Assembly (NCBI GenBank): GCA_013298545.1
Contig: JAAFIA010000008.1
Coordinates: 1 to 39,679 of the forward strand
Reading direction: 5' to 3'
Source of the DNA: Bacteroidota bacterium
GTDB lineage: Bacteria; Bacteroidota; Bacteroidia; Palsa-965
DNA: 39,679 nt
Below the pieces are notes generated by a model that saw nothing but the letters and a program-made list of their open reading frames with translations, had not been told where the DNA came from and ran no database searches. The translations under genes and the position numbers were made by a program. Of the stretch, positions 8,408 through 15,035 are shown one piece after another (positions within the stretch are counted from its first letter, which is position 1; each line of letters opens with the position of its first letter).

Positions 8408-8420
8408 GGCGCAAAGGTAC

Positions 8421-8827
8421 GGATTCCAAGTGCCAATGCACAAGTTCCAAGTTCCAGATTTCAAGTTCCAGATTCCAAGTTCCCAAGTTCCAATTCCCAA
8501 GTTCCAAGCTCCAAGTTCCAGATTCCAAGTTCCAATTCCCAAGTTCCAGATTCCAAGTTCCAATTCCCAAGTTCCAGATTCCAAGTTCCAATTCCCAAGT
8601 TCCAGATTCCAAGTTCCAAGTTCCAGATTCCAAGTTCCAATTCCCAAGTTCCAAGCTCCAAGTTCCAGATTCCAAGTTCCAATTCCCAAGTTCCAGATTC
8701 CAAGTTCCAATTCCCAAGTTCCAGATTCCAAGTTCCAATTCCCAAGTTCCAGATTTCAAGTTTCTGATTCCAAAGCTCAAGTTCCTATGCTCATGTGCAA
8801 CGTTCCAGATTTAAACGCTCAAGTGCA
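8421..8827. repeat. Heptanucleotide tandem array (58 units, 7-bp period)
   Basis: The stretch splits into 7-base units in one register from 8421 to 8827, broken only by a single extra C at 8484. In the core (8442-8757) nearly every other unit is AAGTTCC; the units between are AGATTCC, AATTCCC or, twice, AAGCTCC, giving 14- and 28-bp higher-order periods. Both edges decay gradually while keeping the 7-bp register (AAGTGCC, AATGCAC on the left; TATGCTC, ATGTGCA, ACGTTCC, AAGTGCA on the right). A 124-bp block is exactly duplicated (8485-8608 and 8632-8755, offset 147 bp = 21 units). Because 7 is not a multiple of 3 and the units carry no stop codons, several frames appear open; none is taken as a gene. 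The array lies between two minus-strand genes and may be transcribed with them. Confidence 0.95.
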
Positions 8828-8843
8828 TAAAACAAAACACGTT

Positions 8844-8857
8844 GGAACTTGGAACTT
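8844..8857. repeat. Two inverted heptads facing the array
   Basis: GGAACTT twice in tandem (8844-8850, 8851-8857), the exact reverse complement of the main AAGTTCC unit, 16 bases beyond the array's end. It can pair with many positions in the array. Confidence 0.7.
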
Positions 8858-8868
8858 TCTAGAATCGC

Positions 8869-9510
8869 TTAGACCGCCGAAACGAATGGATTATTTTTCT
8901 TCTCATAACCAATCGTAGTCGATGGCCCGTGCCCGGGATACACACGTACCGCATCGGGCAAGGTGTATAATTGCGAACGGATGCTTTGTGCCAACGTATC
9001 GAAATTGCCGCCCGGCAAATCGGTCCGACCAATACTTCCTTGAAACAAAACATCACCGGCAATGACTTGCTGACTTGCGGCATCATAAAAACTCACACTT
9101 CCAGGCGAGTGTCCGGGTGTAAATAAAATGGTGAGCGTGGTATTTCCAAACAGAATGGTTTCGCCTGCTTGTAGCCATTTTTTAGGCTCGGGTTGCGTTC
9201 CGCCCGGCAAACCATACATGGAACAAACCGTGTTGAACGATGCCAATACCGAAACTTCTAAAGGATGAATTTCCAAATCCAAATTCCACGTTTCGGCCAC
9301 CCAACTGTTTCCATACACATGATCGAAATGGCAATGTGTATTGAGCAAGCGTACCGGACGCAAATTGTTGGTATCGATATACGTTTTGAGTTGCTTTTGC
9401 TCTGTCGTGTTAAAACAGCCCGGATCAACAATGATACATTCGCCCGAAGCATCGGAGAGAATGTATGTGTTTTCGGCAACAGGATTGAATGTAAAGGAGT
9501 GGATGTTCAT
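8869..9510 (-). CDS. MBL-fold metallo-hydrolase (glyoxalase II-like)
   Basis: 213 aa. Metal ligands of the metallo-beta-lactamase fold are all visible: THCHFDH (residues 58-64, HxHxDH), TPGHSPGS (third His), AGDVLFQGSIGRTDLPGG (bridging Asp) and YPGHGPSTTIGYEKKNNPF (last His). This form matches the small glyoxalase II/YcbL-like hydrolases of thioesters such as S-lactoylglutathione, but short YcbL-type proteins often have other or unknown substrates. The start at 9510 (MNIHSFTFNPVAENTYI) is the family's normal N-terminus and sits 6 bases after a TACCTTTG element. It is the first gene of a possible minus-strand unit running through the heptad array into the membrane protein gene. Confidence 0.88.
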   Translation of the reverse strand: MNIHSFTFNPVAENTYILSDASGECIIVDPGCFNTTEQKQLKTYIDTNNLRPVRLLNTHCHFDHVYGNSWVAETWNLDLEIHPLEVSVLASFNTVCSMYGLPGGTQPEPKKWLQAGETILFGNTTLTILFTPGHSPGSVSFYDAASQQVIAGDVLFQGSIGRTDLPGGNFDTLAQSIRSQLYTLPDAVRVYPGHGPSTTIGYEKKNNPFVSAV

Positions 9511-9516
9511 GTACCG

Positions 9517-9524
9517 CAAAGGTA
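9517..9524 (-). promoter_or_regulatory. TAnnTTTG -7 element of the metallo-hydrolase gene
   Basis: TACCTTTG on the minus strand, ending six bases before the ATG at 9510; the transcript would be leaderless or almost so. Confidence 0.45.
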
Positions 9525-9567
9525 AACACATCTCGTACAAACCATGCTTTGTATTTCAACGAACGAC

Positions 9568-10164
9568 TTATTTTTTAGTTGGGTCCACGTACGTAAAGTG
9601 CGTACGAAGATGAAATCCTAAACCAAAAGAGAATCGCCATTCACGGAGCGATGTGGGTGCTACCGACGGTGCCAGAAATTGCCCGAAAACATATTCTGCT
9701 TCGGCAAACAAGTGAAAAATCTCTTCGCCAAAAAAACGCACACCCACATGAGGCGCAAGAATTGGATCAACGTGCATGGGATTGATGCTGTAATTTATTC
9801 CCGGTTCGGTACGCCGCGAAAACGCAAGACCCGTCATGCAACCAACATAAGGATCGATCGCATGCTTAGGCCAAAAATGCCACGAACCGCCCGCCAAAAG
9901 ACTGTGTGAATACGCTAAACCATTTGCCTCTTTTCCTGTTACGACCTGATACCAACCCGATCCGCGCAACGAAAATTGTTCGCCGAAATAATACCCAAGT
10001 GCACCCTGCAAATAAACCACGGGGGATTTTTGAATGCTTCGTAGGCCCGGTGCAATCGTTAAATGTGCATGAACGATAGTCGTTCGAGAAATAGCTTCTT
10101 GTGCTGATACGGGCACAACAAACAAGAAGCACAAAAACGCAAAAAGATCTGTTCTCCGTTTCAT
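9568..10164 (-). CDS. Outer-membrane beta-barrel protein, unknown function
   Basis: 198 aa with a signal peptide (MKRRTDLFAFLCFLFVVPVSA-Q) and alternating aromatic/hydrophobic strands to the end (LQGALGYYFG, FSLRGSGWYQVV, SHSLLAGGSWHFW, HVGVRFFGEEIFHLFAEAEYVFG, WRFSFGLGFHL), typical of small OmpW/opacity-like barrels of about eight strands. The ATG at 10164 overlaps the TGA of the upstream gene (ATGA), indicating translational coupling; the in-frame ATG at 10182 lies inside the upstream gene and before the signal peptide. No function can be read from the sequence. Confidence 0.75.
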   Translation of the reverse strand: MKRRTDLFAFLCFLFVVPVSAQEAISRTTIVHAHLTIAPGLRSIQKSPVVYLQGALGYYFGEQFSLRGSGWYQVVTGKEANGLAYSHSLLAGGSWHFWPKHAIDPYVGCMTGLAFSRRTEPGINYSINPMHVDPILAPHVGVRFFGEEIFHLFAEAEYVFGQFLAPSVAPTSLREWRFSFGLGFHLRTHFTYVDPTKK

Positions 10165-10805
10165 CCTTTTTTCCCTTTCCATAAATCGATAATAAACACA
10201 TTCAAACTAAACGTTAGCAACAAATGACCTTCGAGTGCAGCATCTTCTAATTCAATGATCGGATAAGGTCGATCATACGCATCGCGTCCGTAATGTGTAT
10301 GGATGTGTTTGCCCAGATGCATCATGTACTGGGCGTTGACCGAGAAATCAATGCGTTCGTGAACAGGCAAATGAACACCGAGGCCGCCTTGAATGGCTGA
10401 ACTATAACGCGAAACAGATTGTAACAAATAAGGAACGCTACTCGACACACGCGTGAGGTCGAAACAATGTCCGCCGATGAGATACGGCAAGGGGCGAAAA
10501 TTTTGGCGGGTTGTTTTAAGCGGATAAAACAAAACAGACCAACCGATGTGGTAATCGCTTCGCGTTGCGAGGTCGTTTAGATTCGTTGTGATGTAATCGG
10601 CAAACCATTCGGTGTTGATGCGGTCTGAAAGACGGATGCGAAATTGTCCGCCCATGCCAAGGCCCGTTATTCCGGCTTCGCCAAAAAGGCTCGTTGTGCT
10701 TCGGATTCCAAGATCGAAACGGCCGGAGGGTGTTGGCTCAACAGGATCGAGGGCGAATGCATGCTGGGCAATGAGCAAAGCATTAAAAAAAAGGAATCGT
10801 TTCAT
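10161..10805 (-). CDS. Outer-membrane beta-barrel protein, unknown function
   Basis: 214 aa. Signal peptide MKRFLFFNALLIAQHAFA, then amphipathic strands (GRFDLGIRSTTSLFGEAG, GMGGQFRIRLSDRINTEWFADYI, HIGWSVLFYPL, IQGGLGVHLPVHERIDFSVNAQYMMHLG, GHLLLTFSLNVFI) consistent with an outer-membrane barrel. Start at 10805 is chosen for the signal peptide; 18 residues upstream in frame would not fit. It overlaps the next barrel gene by 4 bases and is divergent from recX. The two barrels may work as a pair, but this is only inferred from coupling. Confidence 0.75.
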   Translation of the reverse strand: MKRFLFFNALLIAQHAFALDPVEPTPSGRFDLGIRSTTSLFGEAGITGLGMGGQFRIRLSDRINTEWFADYITTNLNDLATRSDYHIGWSVLFYPLKTTRQNFRPLPYLIGGHCFDLTRVSSSVPYLLQSVSRYSSAIQGGLGVHLPVHERIDFSVNAQYMMHLGKHIHTHYGRDAYDRPYPIIELEDAALEGHLLLTFSLNVFIIDLWKGKKG

Positions 10806-10876
10806 AAGCGGGGTGGTGTTGGATAAAAGACGACTACGATAAAAAACGTTGCCCGACATGCTGTATTTTTACGGCT

Positions 10877-11362
10877 GTGAAAGAAGAAAAAAGCAACCGC
10901 ATTACGGATCCAGCACTTGCGTTGGCGAAGGCCGAATCGTGGTGTGCGTTTCAAGAGCGTTGTCAGCAGGAAGTGCGCGATAAATTGTATGGTTGGGGCT
11001 TGTGGCCGGAAGCGGTTGAATCGATTATTGCCGAATTAATTTCCCGAAAATTTGTTGATGAAGAACGTTTTGCGCGGGCTTTTGCGGGGGGGAAATTCCG
11101 CATCAAGCATTGGGGTCGCATTAAAATTCGTTTGGAACTGAAACGCCGCAAACTGAGTGATTATTGCATTCGCAAAGGCTTAGAAGAAATTGACGAGCGC
11201 GCATACATGAACACCTTACGCAAATTAGCCAACGAAAAGAAACGGCTGACGAAGGAAAAACATCCTCTCAAGAAAAAATATGCCATCATGCGCTTCCTCG
11301 CATCGAAAGGATACGAAACAGATTTAATACGCGAAGTTGTCGAACTTGACGAAGAAGCATAA
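10877..11362 (+). CDS. recX: RecX family regulatory protein
   Basis: 161 aa, all-helical, with the RecX three-helix repeats: ALAKAESWCAFQERCQQEVRDKLYGWGL, then VESIIAELISRKFVDEERFARAFAGGKFRIKHWGRIKIRLELKRRKLSDYCIRKGLEEI, then a degenerate third repeat (KKKYAIMRFLASKGYETDLIREVVE). RecX binds RecA filaments and limits their activity. The start is a GTG at 10877, since no suitable ATG lies near. recA is not in the window. The intergenic space of 71 bases to the divergent barrel operon must hold both promoters. Confidence 0.85.
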   Translation: MKEEKSNRITDPALALAKAESWCAFQERCQQEVRDKLYGWGLWPEAVESIIAELISRKFVDEERFARAFAGGKFRIKHWGRIKIRLELKRRKLSDYCIRKGLEEIDERAYMNTLRKLANEKKRLTKEKHPLKKKYAIMRFLASKGYETDLIREVVELDEEA

Positions 11363-11364
11363 AC

Positions 11365-11380
11365 ACTGATAATTATCAGT
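11365..11380. promoter_or_regulatory. 16-bp perfect palindrome upstream of the DUF983 gene
   Basis: ACTGATAATTATCAGT is fully self-complementary. It begins 2 bases after the recX stop and ends exactly 20 bases before the TAACTTTG -7 element, so it covers the -33 region. It has no T run, so an operator is more likely than a terminator. Confidence 0.45.
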
Positions 11381-11400
11381 ATTCAACAATTCCTTTTATG

Positions 11401-11408
11401 TAACTTTG
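11401..11408 (+). promoter_or_regulatory. TAnnTTTG -7 element for the DUF983 gene
   Basis: TAACTTTG, 17 bases before the ATG at 11426. A consensus TTG at -33 is absent; the palindrome at 11365-11380 takes that place. Confidence 0.5.
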
Positions 11409-11425
11409 CTGCATCATTCTCGATT

Positions 11426-11830
11426 ATGTTATCGCTCAAAGAAGGTTCGTTATTCAGCATCTTGCATTCCAAATGCCCGAAATGTAATTTGGATAAGTTA
11501 TACGAGGACAATAATCCCTACCATTTATCAAAACTGGGAAGCATGCACAAAAACTGTGCGCGTTGCGGCCAAAAATTTGAACCCGAAACCGGTTTTTACT
11601 ATGGTGCCATGTATGTGAGTTATGGGCTTTCTGTTGGTCTGATGTTTATTGTGGCGGCTATTTTGTATTGGGGCTTTGATGCATCTTTCGCCGTTTTACT
11701 AACCACGATTCTCGGCATTTATATTCTCGGCTTTCCGTTGCTGTTTCGCATTTCGCGCAATATTTGGTTAGCCATGTTTGTCAAATACAATCCCACACTT
11801 CGCGCCGAACTTGAACGGCAACACATTTAA
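11426..11830 (+). CDS. DUF983 family membrane protein
   Basis: 134 aa. Two CxxC knuckles (CPKC near residue 17, CARCGQKF near 44) form a likely zinc ribbon, followed by the family signature GFYYGAMYVSYGLS and two membrane segments (about 68-88 and 90-110). Function of DUF983 is unknown; it is widespread in Bacteroidota. The next gene starts 12 bases after its stop. Confidence 0.85.
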   Translation: MLSLKEGSLFSILHSKCPKCNLDKLYEDNNPYHLSKLGSMHKNCARCGQKFEPETGFYYGAMYVSYGLSVGLMFIVAAILYWGFDASFAVLLTTILGIYILGFPLLFRISRNIWLAMFVKYNPTLRAELERQHI

Positions 11831-11842
11831 AAAAAAACGGTC

Positions 11843-12451
11843 ATGTCTAGCAGTACGTCTGATACGCCTCGAAAAAAACTCGCCGAATTTTACAAGCAGT
11901 TTAATTTGGATAGCGATGGCGGGCAAAGCAAATCGTATGTCAAAATCGAAATTGGCGGCGGCTTGGCATTTTATCTTCCAAATTTGGAATCGCGTAAAAA
12001 AGCAGTTGTCAAACACGATGTACATCATTTGCTCACGGGTTACTCGGGGCTATTGGCGGGCGAATCAGAAATTAGTGCGTGGGAATTGCGTTCGGGCTGT
12101 TGGAAATATCCGTTTGCATTTTTCATTAACCTTTCAGGAATGCTGACGGGTTTACTATTTAATCTCCCTGCCGTTTTTCGGGCTTGGACAAAAGGGCGCA
12201 CCACAACCAATCTTTATCAACTCGAATTGACTGAAGATGAAATACTCGATACACCTACTGAAACGTTGCAAAAAATCATCAACTGGACGGCAACACCCGA
12301 AAAAGCGATAGGCTATGATTACATTTCGTTTCTAGGTTTTGTACTACTGGGCATTCTCTTTGCGCTATTATCAATTGTAGCATTACCCTTTGTTCTTTTG
12401 TATTCGATCTATATTGCGTTGACTGCAAAGACAACACCACAAAGCGCCTAA
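11843..12451 (+). CDS. Membrane protein with COQ4-like metal motif HDxxHx11E
   Basis: 202 aa. Residues 58-74 read His-Asp-Val-His-His, eleven residues including LLTGYSG, then Glu: this fits the HDxxHx10-13E metal-binding motif of COQ4. It continues SEISAWELRSGCWKYPFAFF, again like COQ4, where an acidic helix follows. After the motif come a membrane segment near 92-110 and two near 160-195 (LGFVLLGILFALLSIVALPFVLLYSIYIAL). COQ4 acts in coenzyme Q synthesis, but Bacteroidota normally make menaquinone, so a ubiquinone role is doubtful and I do not assign one. It probably shares a transcript with the DUF983 gene (12-base gap). Confidence 0.7.
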   Translation: MSSSTSDTPRKKLAEFYKQFNLDSDGGQSKSYVKIEIGGGLAFYLPNLESRKKAVVKHDVHHLLTGYSGLLAGESEISAWELRSGCWKYPFAFFINLSGMLTGLLFNLPAVFRAWTKGRTTTNLYQLELTEDEILDTPTETLQKIINWTATPEKAIGYDYISFLGFVLLGILFALLSIVALPFVLLYSIYIALTAKTTPQSA

Positions 12452-12557
12452 CCTAAAAATTGGCTCGCTAGGTTCTTTCTGCTGGAAAATACTTTTCAAC
12501 ACCGCTTCAAAAATAAGGTAAGGCCATAGTATATTAGTATTCTAAAACCCTTACACG

Positions 12558-14159
12558 ATGCAATGCATACCCATTTTAGACAACCTGATTGAGCACAACA
12601 ACGGCACCACATACCTGCCGATTGGCACAGTCAACAAAATTTTCAAGAACAACAAATTGCTTGGAAAAATTGCTGACAAACTCGCTAAAAACACCAAGCA
12701 ACATGTCGAAGAAATGTGGGCCACGGTTGGGCGCGCCGATGACAAACCTGTTGATTGGTCGGGCGAAGTAGAATGTTCTGGAAAAGGAAATATTCTTTCG
12801 TTAGGCGTTGCAGGGCGCGAAGTCGATCTGATTCGCAACTGGCAAATCATGCCCAAAAAAAGTGGCATTGCTGAAAAATTCATTTCGTTTGATAAAGTAA
12901 AATTCGGAGCATCTGCCGGAAGTCGTAAAATACGCATGACCGTTATGTTGCAAGCCGGAGAAAGTGCGGTTGCATTTTACCAACATACGGGTGAAAACGA
13001 TACCAATTCCATTGAGGGATTTACAGAATACATTCTTCCCACAAAAACAACAGAAGCCGATCGCCGCACATTTGAATTTGATGTGCCGGAAGAAGACGAG
13101 GCAGCTGTCAAAAAAAATGGCTTGTTTGGTTTGCGCAAACGATTCTTGGTCAAAGTGCTTACGTTTAAATCAAATGGCGGCACCAGTTTGCGAAGCCTCT
13201 ACACCATGGGCGAACAATATCGCCTCTTGAAATTTGATGCCAATGCCAACGATTTTCGAGAGGTTGGTGGTGGTTATGAAATTGATCCTGCTAAAAAAAC
13301 ATTACTGCTCATTCATGGCACTTTTTCAAGCACGGCAAAATCGTACAAAGGCCTGTATGGTGCTGATGACAAACGTTGGCTGCAACAACTCCTTCAAAAC
13401 GGCAGAAAGTACGAACAAGTCATCGCCTTTGATCATTATACCGTTGTGGATGGGCCGCGCGAAAACGCAGATGAATTTGTGCGTCGTTTGGGGAACGGAT
13501 TCCGCTTTACCAAATCGGTTGATATGATTTCGACCAGCCGTGGCGGCCTTGTGGGTAAAACCATTTGCAATGACCAAAATATTTACAAGAACATTCTGCA
13601 AATTGAAAAATTTGCGCCCGTGGCTTGCGCTAATGGTGTTGACTATTTCACCAAAGCCGCACCGAAAGTTGTGAGTTTCCTCAACGCCATGAAAGTGCTC
13701 GGACAAATTACGGGCAATGTTTCTTTAGAAATTATCATGAGTGCCTTGCAAATGACTGCCGAAGATTTTCTAGCACAACCCGGCATGCGCGCCATGACGC
13801 CCGGAAGCGATGAACTGAAGGCCATTATTGGAACGCCCGATAAACCTGTCAATCCAGCCAACCCCAATACCCGCTACTACCCGATTTGCGGCGATTACCA
13901 ACGCAAAAAAATTGATCCACTCAAAAACGCACTCGATCGCTTGATTGGAAAAATTCTCGGTCCGCAAAACGATTGGGTTGTGGGTACAAAAAATCAAGTC
14001 ATCATGCCAACGGGGTATTACGCACTTGGTCTCAATGCCGAATATTTCCTCGCGCACAGCATCAACTGCCGCCACCTCGACTACCTCAAACGCGATAAAC
14101 TAGCAAGCGATTCTACGCATCCGCAAGAATTGATCTGGGATTACCTGCACGACCATTAA
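12558..14159 (+). CDS. Large alpha/beta hydrolase (DUF7379-like lipase/esterase)
   Basis: 533 aa, no signal peptide. The first 240 residues are of unknown fold. From about 245 an alpha/beta-hydrolase core begins: KTLLLIHGTFSSTAKSYKGL (HGT at 253-255, oxyanion loop), VIAFDHYTV, then the nucleophile elbow MISTSRGGLVGK with Ser327. The elbow is Ser-x-Ser-x-Gly-Gly, where the canonical first Gly is Ser. The catalytic His is probably one of those in AHSINCRHLDYL near the C-terminus. Similar HGTFS...SRGGLV proteins are found next to CHAT proteases and in contact-dependent toxic lipases, but here the gene stands between a COQ4-like gene and bacilliredoxin. Hydrolase activity is likely; substrate is unknown. 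Confidence 0.7.
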   Translation: MQCIPILDNLIEHNNGTTYLPIGTVNKIFKNNKLLGKIADKLAKNTKQHVEEMWATVGRADDKPVDWSGEVECSGKGNILSLGVAGREVDLIRNWQIMPKKSGIAEKFISFDKVKFGASAGSRKIRMTVMLQAGESAVAFYQHTGENDTNSIEGFTEYILPTKTTEADRRTFEFDVPEEDEAAVKKNGLFGLRKRFLVKVLTFKSNGGTSLRSLYTMGEQYRLLKFDANANDFREVGGGYEIDPAKKTLLLIHGTFSSTAKSYKGLYGADDKRWLQQLLQNGRKYEQVIAFDHYTVVDGPRENADEFVRRLGNGFRFTKSVDMISTSRGGLVGKTICNDQNIYKNILQIEKFAPVACANGVDYFTKAAPKVVSFLNAMKVLGQITGNVSLEIIMSALQMTAEDFLAQPGMRAMTPGSDELKAIIGTPDKPVNPANPNTRYYPICGDYQRKKIDPLKNALDRLIGKILGPQNDWVVGTKNQVIMPTGYYALGLNAEYFLAHSINCRHLDYLKRDKLASDSTHPQELIWDYLHDH

Positions 14160-14210
14160 TCTCCGTTTGTCGATATTGTTTTTTTAACAAATGACGCGTT
14201 TGATAATTCG

Positions 14211-14218
14211 TACCTTTG
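14211..14218 (+). promoter_or_regulatory. TAnnTTTG -7 element of the bacilliredoxin gene
   Basis: TACCTTTG, 26 bases before the ATG at 14245, in the 85-base gap after the hydrolase gene. No TTG at a suitable distance; a TTTG at 14199-14202 is too near. Confidence 0.5.
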
Positions 14219-14244
14219 TGCCAACAATTTAAAACACATAAAGT

Positions 14245-14658
14245 ATGTATCCAGCACAACTTGTCATGCCCATGAAGGCCGAATTGGTCGATGCGGGCTT
14301 TGAAGACCTCAATTCTCCTGAATCGGTCGATACTGCCGTTAAAACTAGCGGCACACATTTATTGGTGGTTAATTCCGTTTGCGGATGCGCGGCAGGTGCT
14401 GCACGTCCCGGTGTAAAAATGGCCGTTCAAGGCGACGGAAAAAAACCATCAAAACTTTCAACCGTTTTTGCAGGATTTGATAGCGAAGCCGTAGCGCAAG
14501 CACGCAAATACTTTGCGCCATATCCGCCATCATCACCATCCATCGCACTTTTTAAAGATGGCAAACTCGTTCACTTCGTAGAACGCCATCACATCGAAGG
14601 CCGTTCAGCACAAATGATTGCCGAACACCTCAAAATGGTTTTCGACGAATTTTGCTAA
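14245..14658 (+). CDS. BrxA/BrxB family bacilliredoxin
   Basis: 137 aa, full family length. The redox motif is Cys46-Gly-Cys48 in VVNSVCGCAAGAARPG, preceded by the family N-terminus MYPAQLVMPMKAELVDAGFE and followed by PYPPSSPSIALFKDGKLVHFVERHHIEGR. Bacilliredoxins remove bacillithiol from S-bacillithiolated proteins after oxidative stress; Bacteroidota are among the phyla reported to make bacillithiol or similar thiols. The cofactor in this organism is inferred. It has its own promoter and a strong terminator, so it is monocistronic. Confidence 0.9.
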   Translation: MYPAQLVMPMKAELVDAGFEDLNSPESVDTAVKTSGTHLLVVNSVCGCAAGAARPGVKMAVQGDGKKPSKLSTVFAGFDSEAVAQARKYFAPYPPSSPSIALFKDGKLVHFVERHHIEGRSAQMIAEHLKMVFDEFC

Positions 14659-14675
14659 GCTAAATTCACAAAAAC

Positions 14676-14715
14676 AAAAACGCGCGCTGAACATATTTTC
14701 AGCGCGCGTTTTTTT
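14676..14715. terminator. Bidirectional terminator between bacilliredoxin and gatC
   Basis: A 16-bp stem (14676-14691 with 14698-14713) containing ACGCGCGCTGA, a six-base loop, an A run on the left and a T run on the right. It sits between convergent genes and can serve both. Confidence 0.92.
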
Positions 14716-14741
14716 ATGCGTTCTATTCGGGAATAAGCTTG

Positions 14742-15035
14742 TTATTTCTTCTCAACCACTTTAGGCACTTTAAAATAATCCGAATCTTTTTTCGGCGCAT
14801 TTTTCAATACATCCGCAAGTGGCAATCCGGCTTTCGCTTCATCTTTCCGCAACACATTGGTCTCATCGCTCATGTAGATCAACGGTTCAACATTCGATGT
14901 ATCGAGTTGATTCAATTGTTCCACAAAAGACAACATGCGATTCATGTCATTGATGATTCGCGGCTTGCTTGCTTCGTCAAATTCCAATCGCGCGAGGTGC
15001 GCCACTTGGTCAACCGTTTGTGTGTCGATGCTCAT
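14742..15035 (-). CDS. gatC: Asp/Glu-tRNA amidotransferase subunit C
   Basis: 97 aa, typical for GatC. Family blocks: VDQVAHLARLEF, MNRMLSFVEQLNQLDTSNVEPL, and the C-terminal LRKDEA..LPLADVLKNAPKKDSDYFKVPKVVE. GatC stabilises the GatAB complex that converts Glu-tRNA(Gln) or Asp-tRNA(Asn) to the amidated form. GatA and GatB are not in the window, which is common. The start lies 26 bases inside the end of plsC in another frame, pointing to translational coupling with it. Confidence 0.9.
   Translation of the reverse strand: MSIDTQTVDQVAHLARLEFDEASKPRIINDMNRMLSFVEQLNQLDTSNVEPLIYMSDETNVLRKDEAKAGLPLADVLKNAPKKDSDYFKVPKVVEKK

Noticed and set aside
8421-8827. CRISPR array
   Set aside because: Units are 7 bases in strict tandem with no unique spacers, and no cas genes are in the window.
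8354-8918. Long overlapping open frames of heptapeptide-repeat proteins on both strands
   Set aside because: They are translations of the 7-bp array, which lacks stop codons in several frames; none has a start signal, ribosome site or composition of a real protein.
11365-11380. Fur box
   Set aside because: A Fur site would need TGATAAT and ATTATCA one base apart; here the halves overlap, so the palindrome is shorter.
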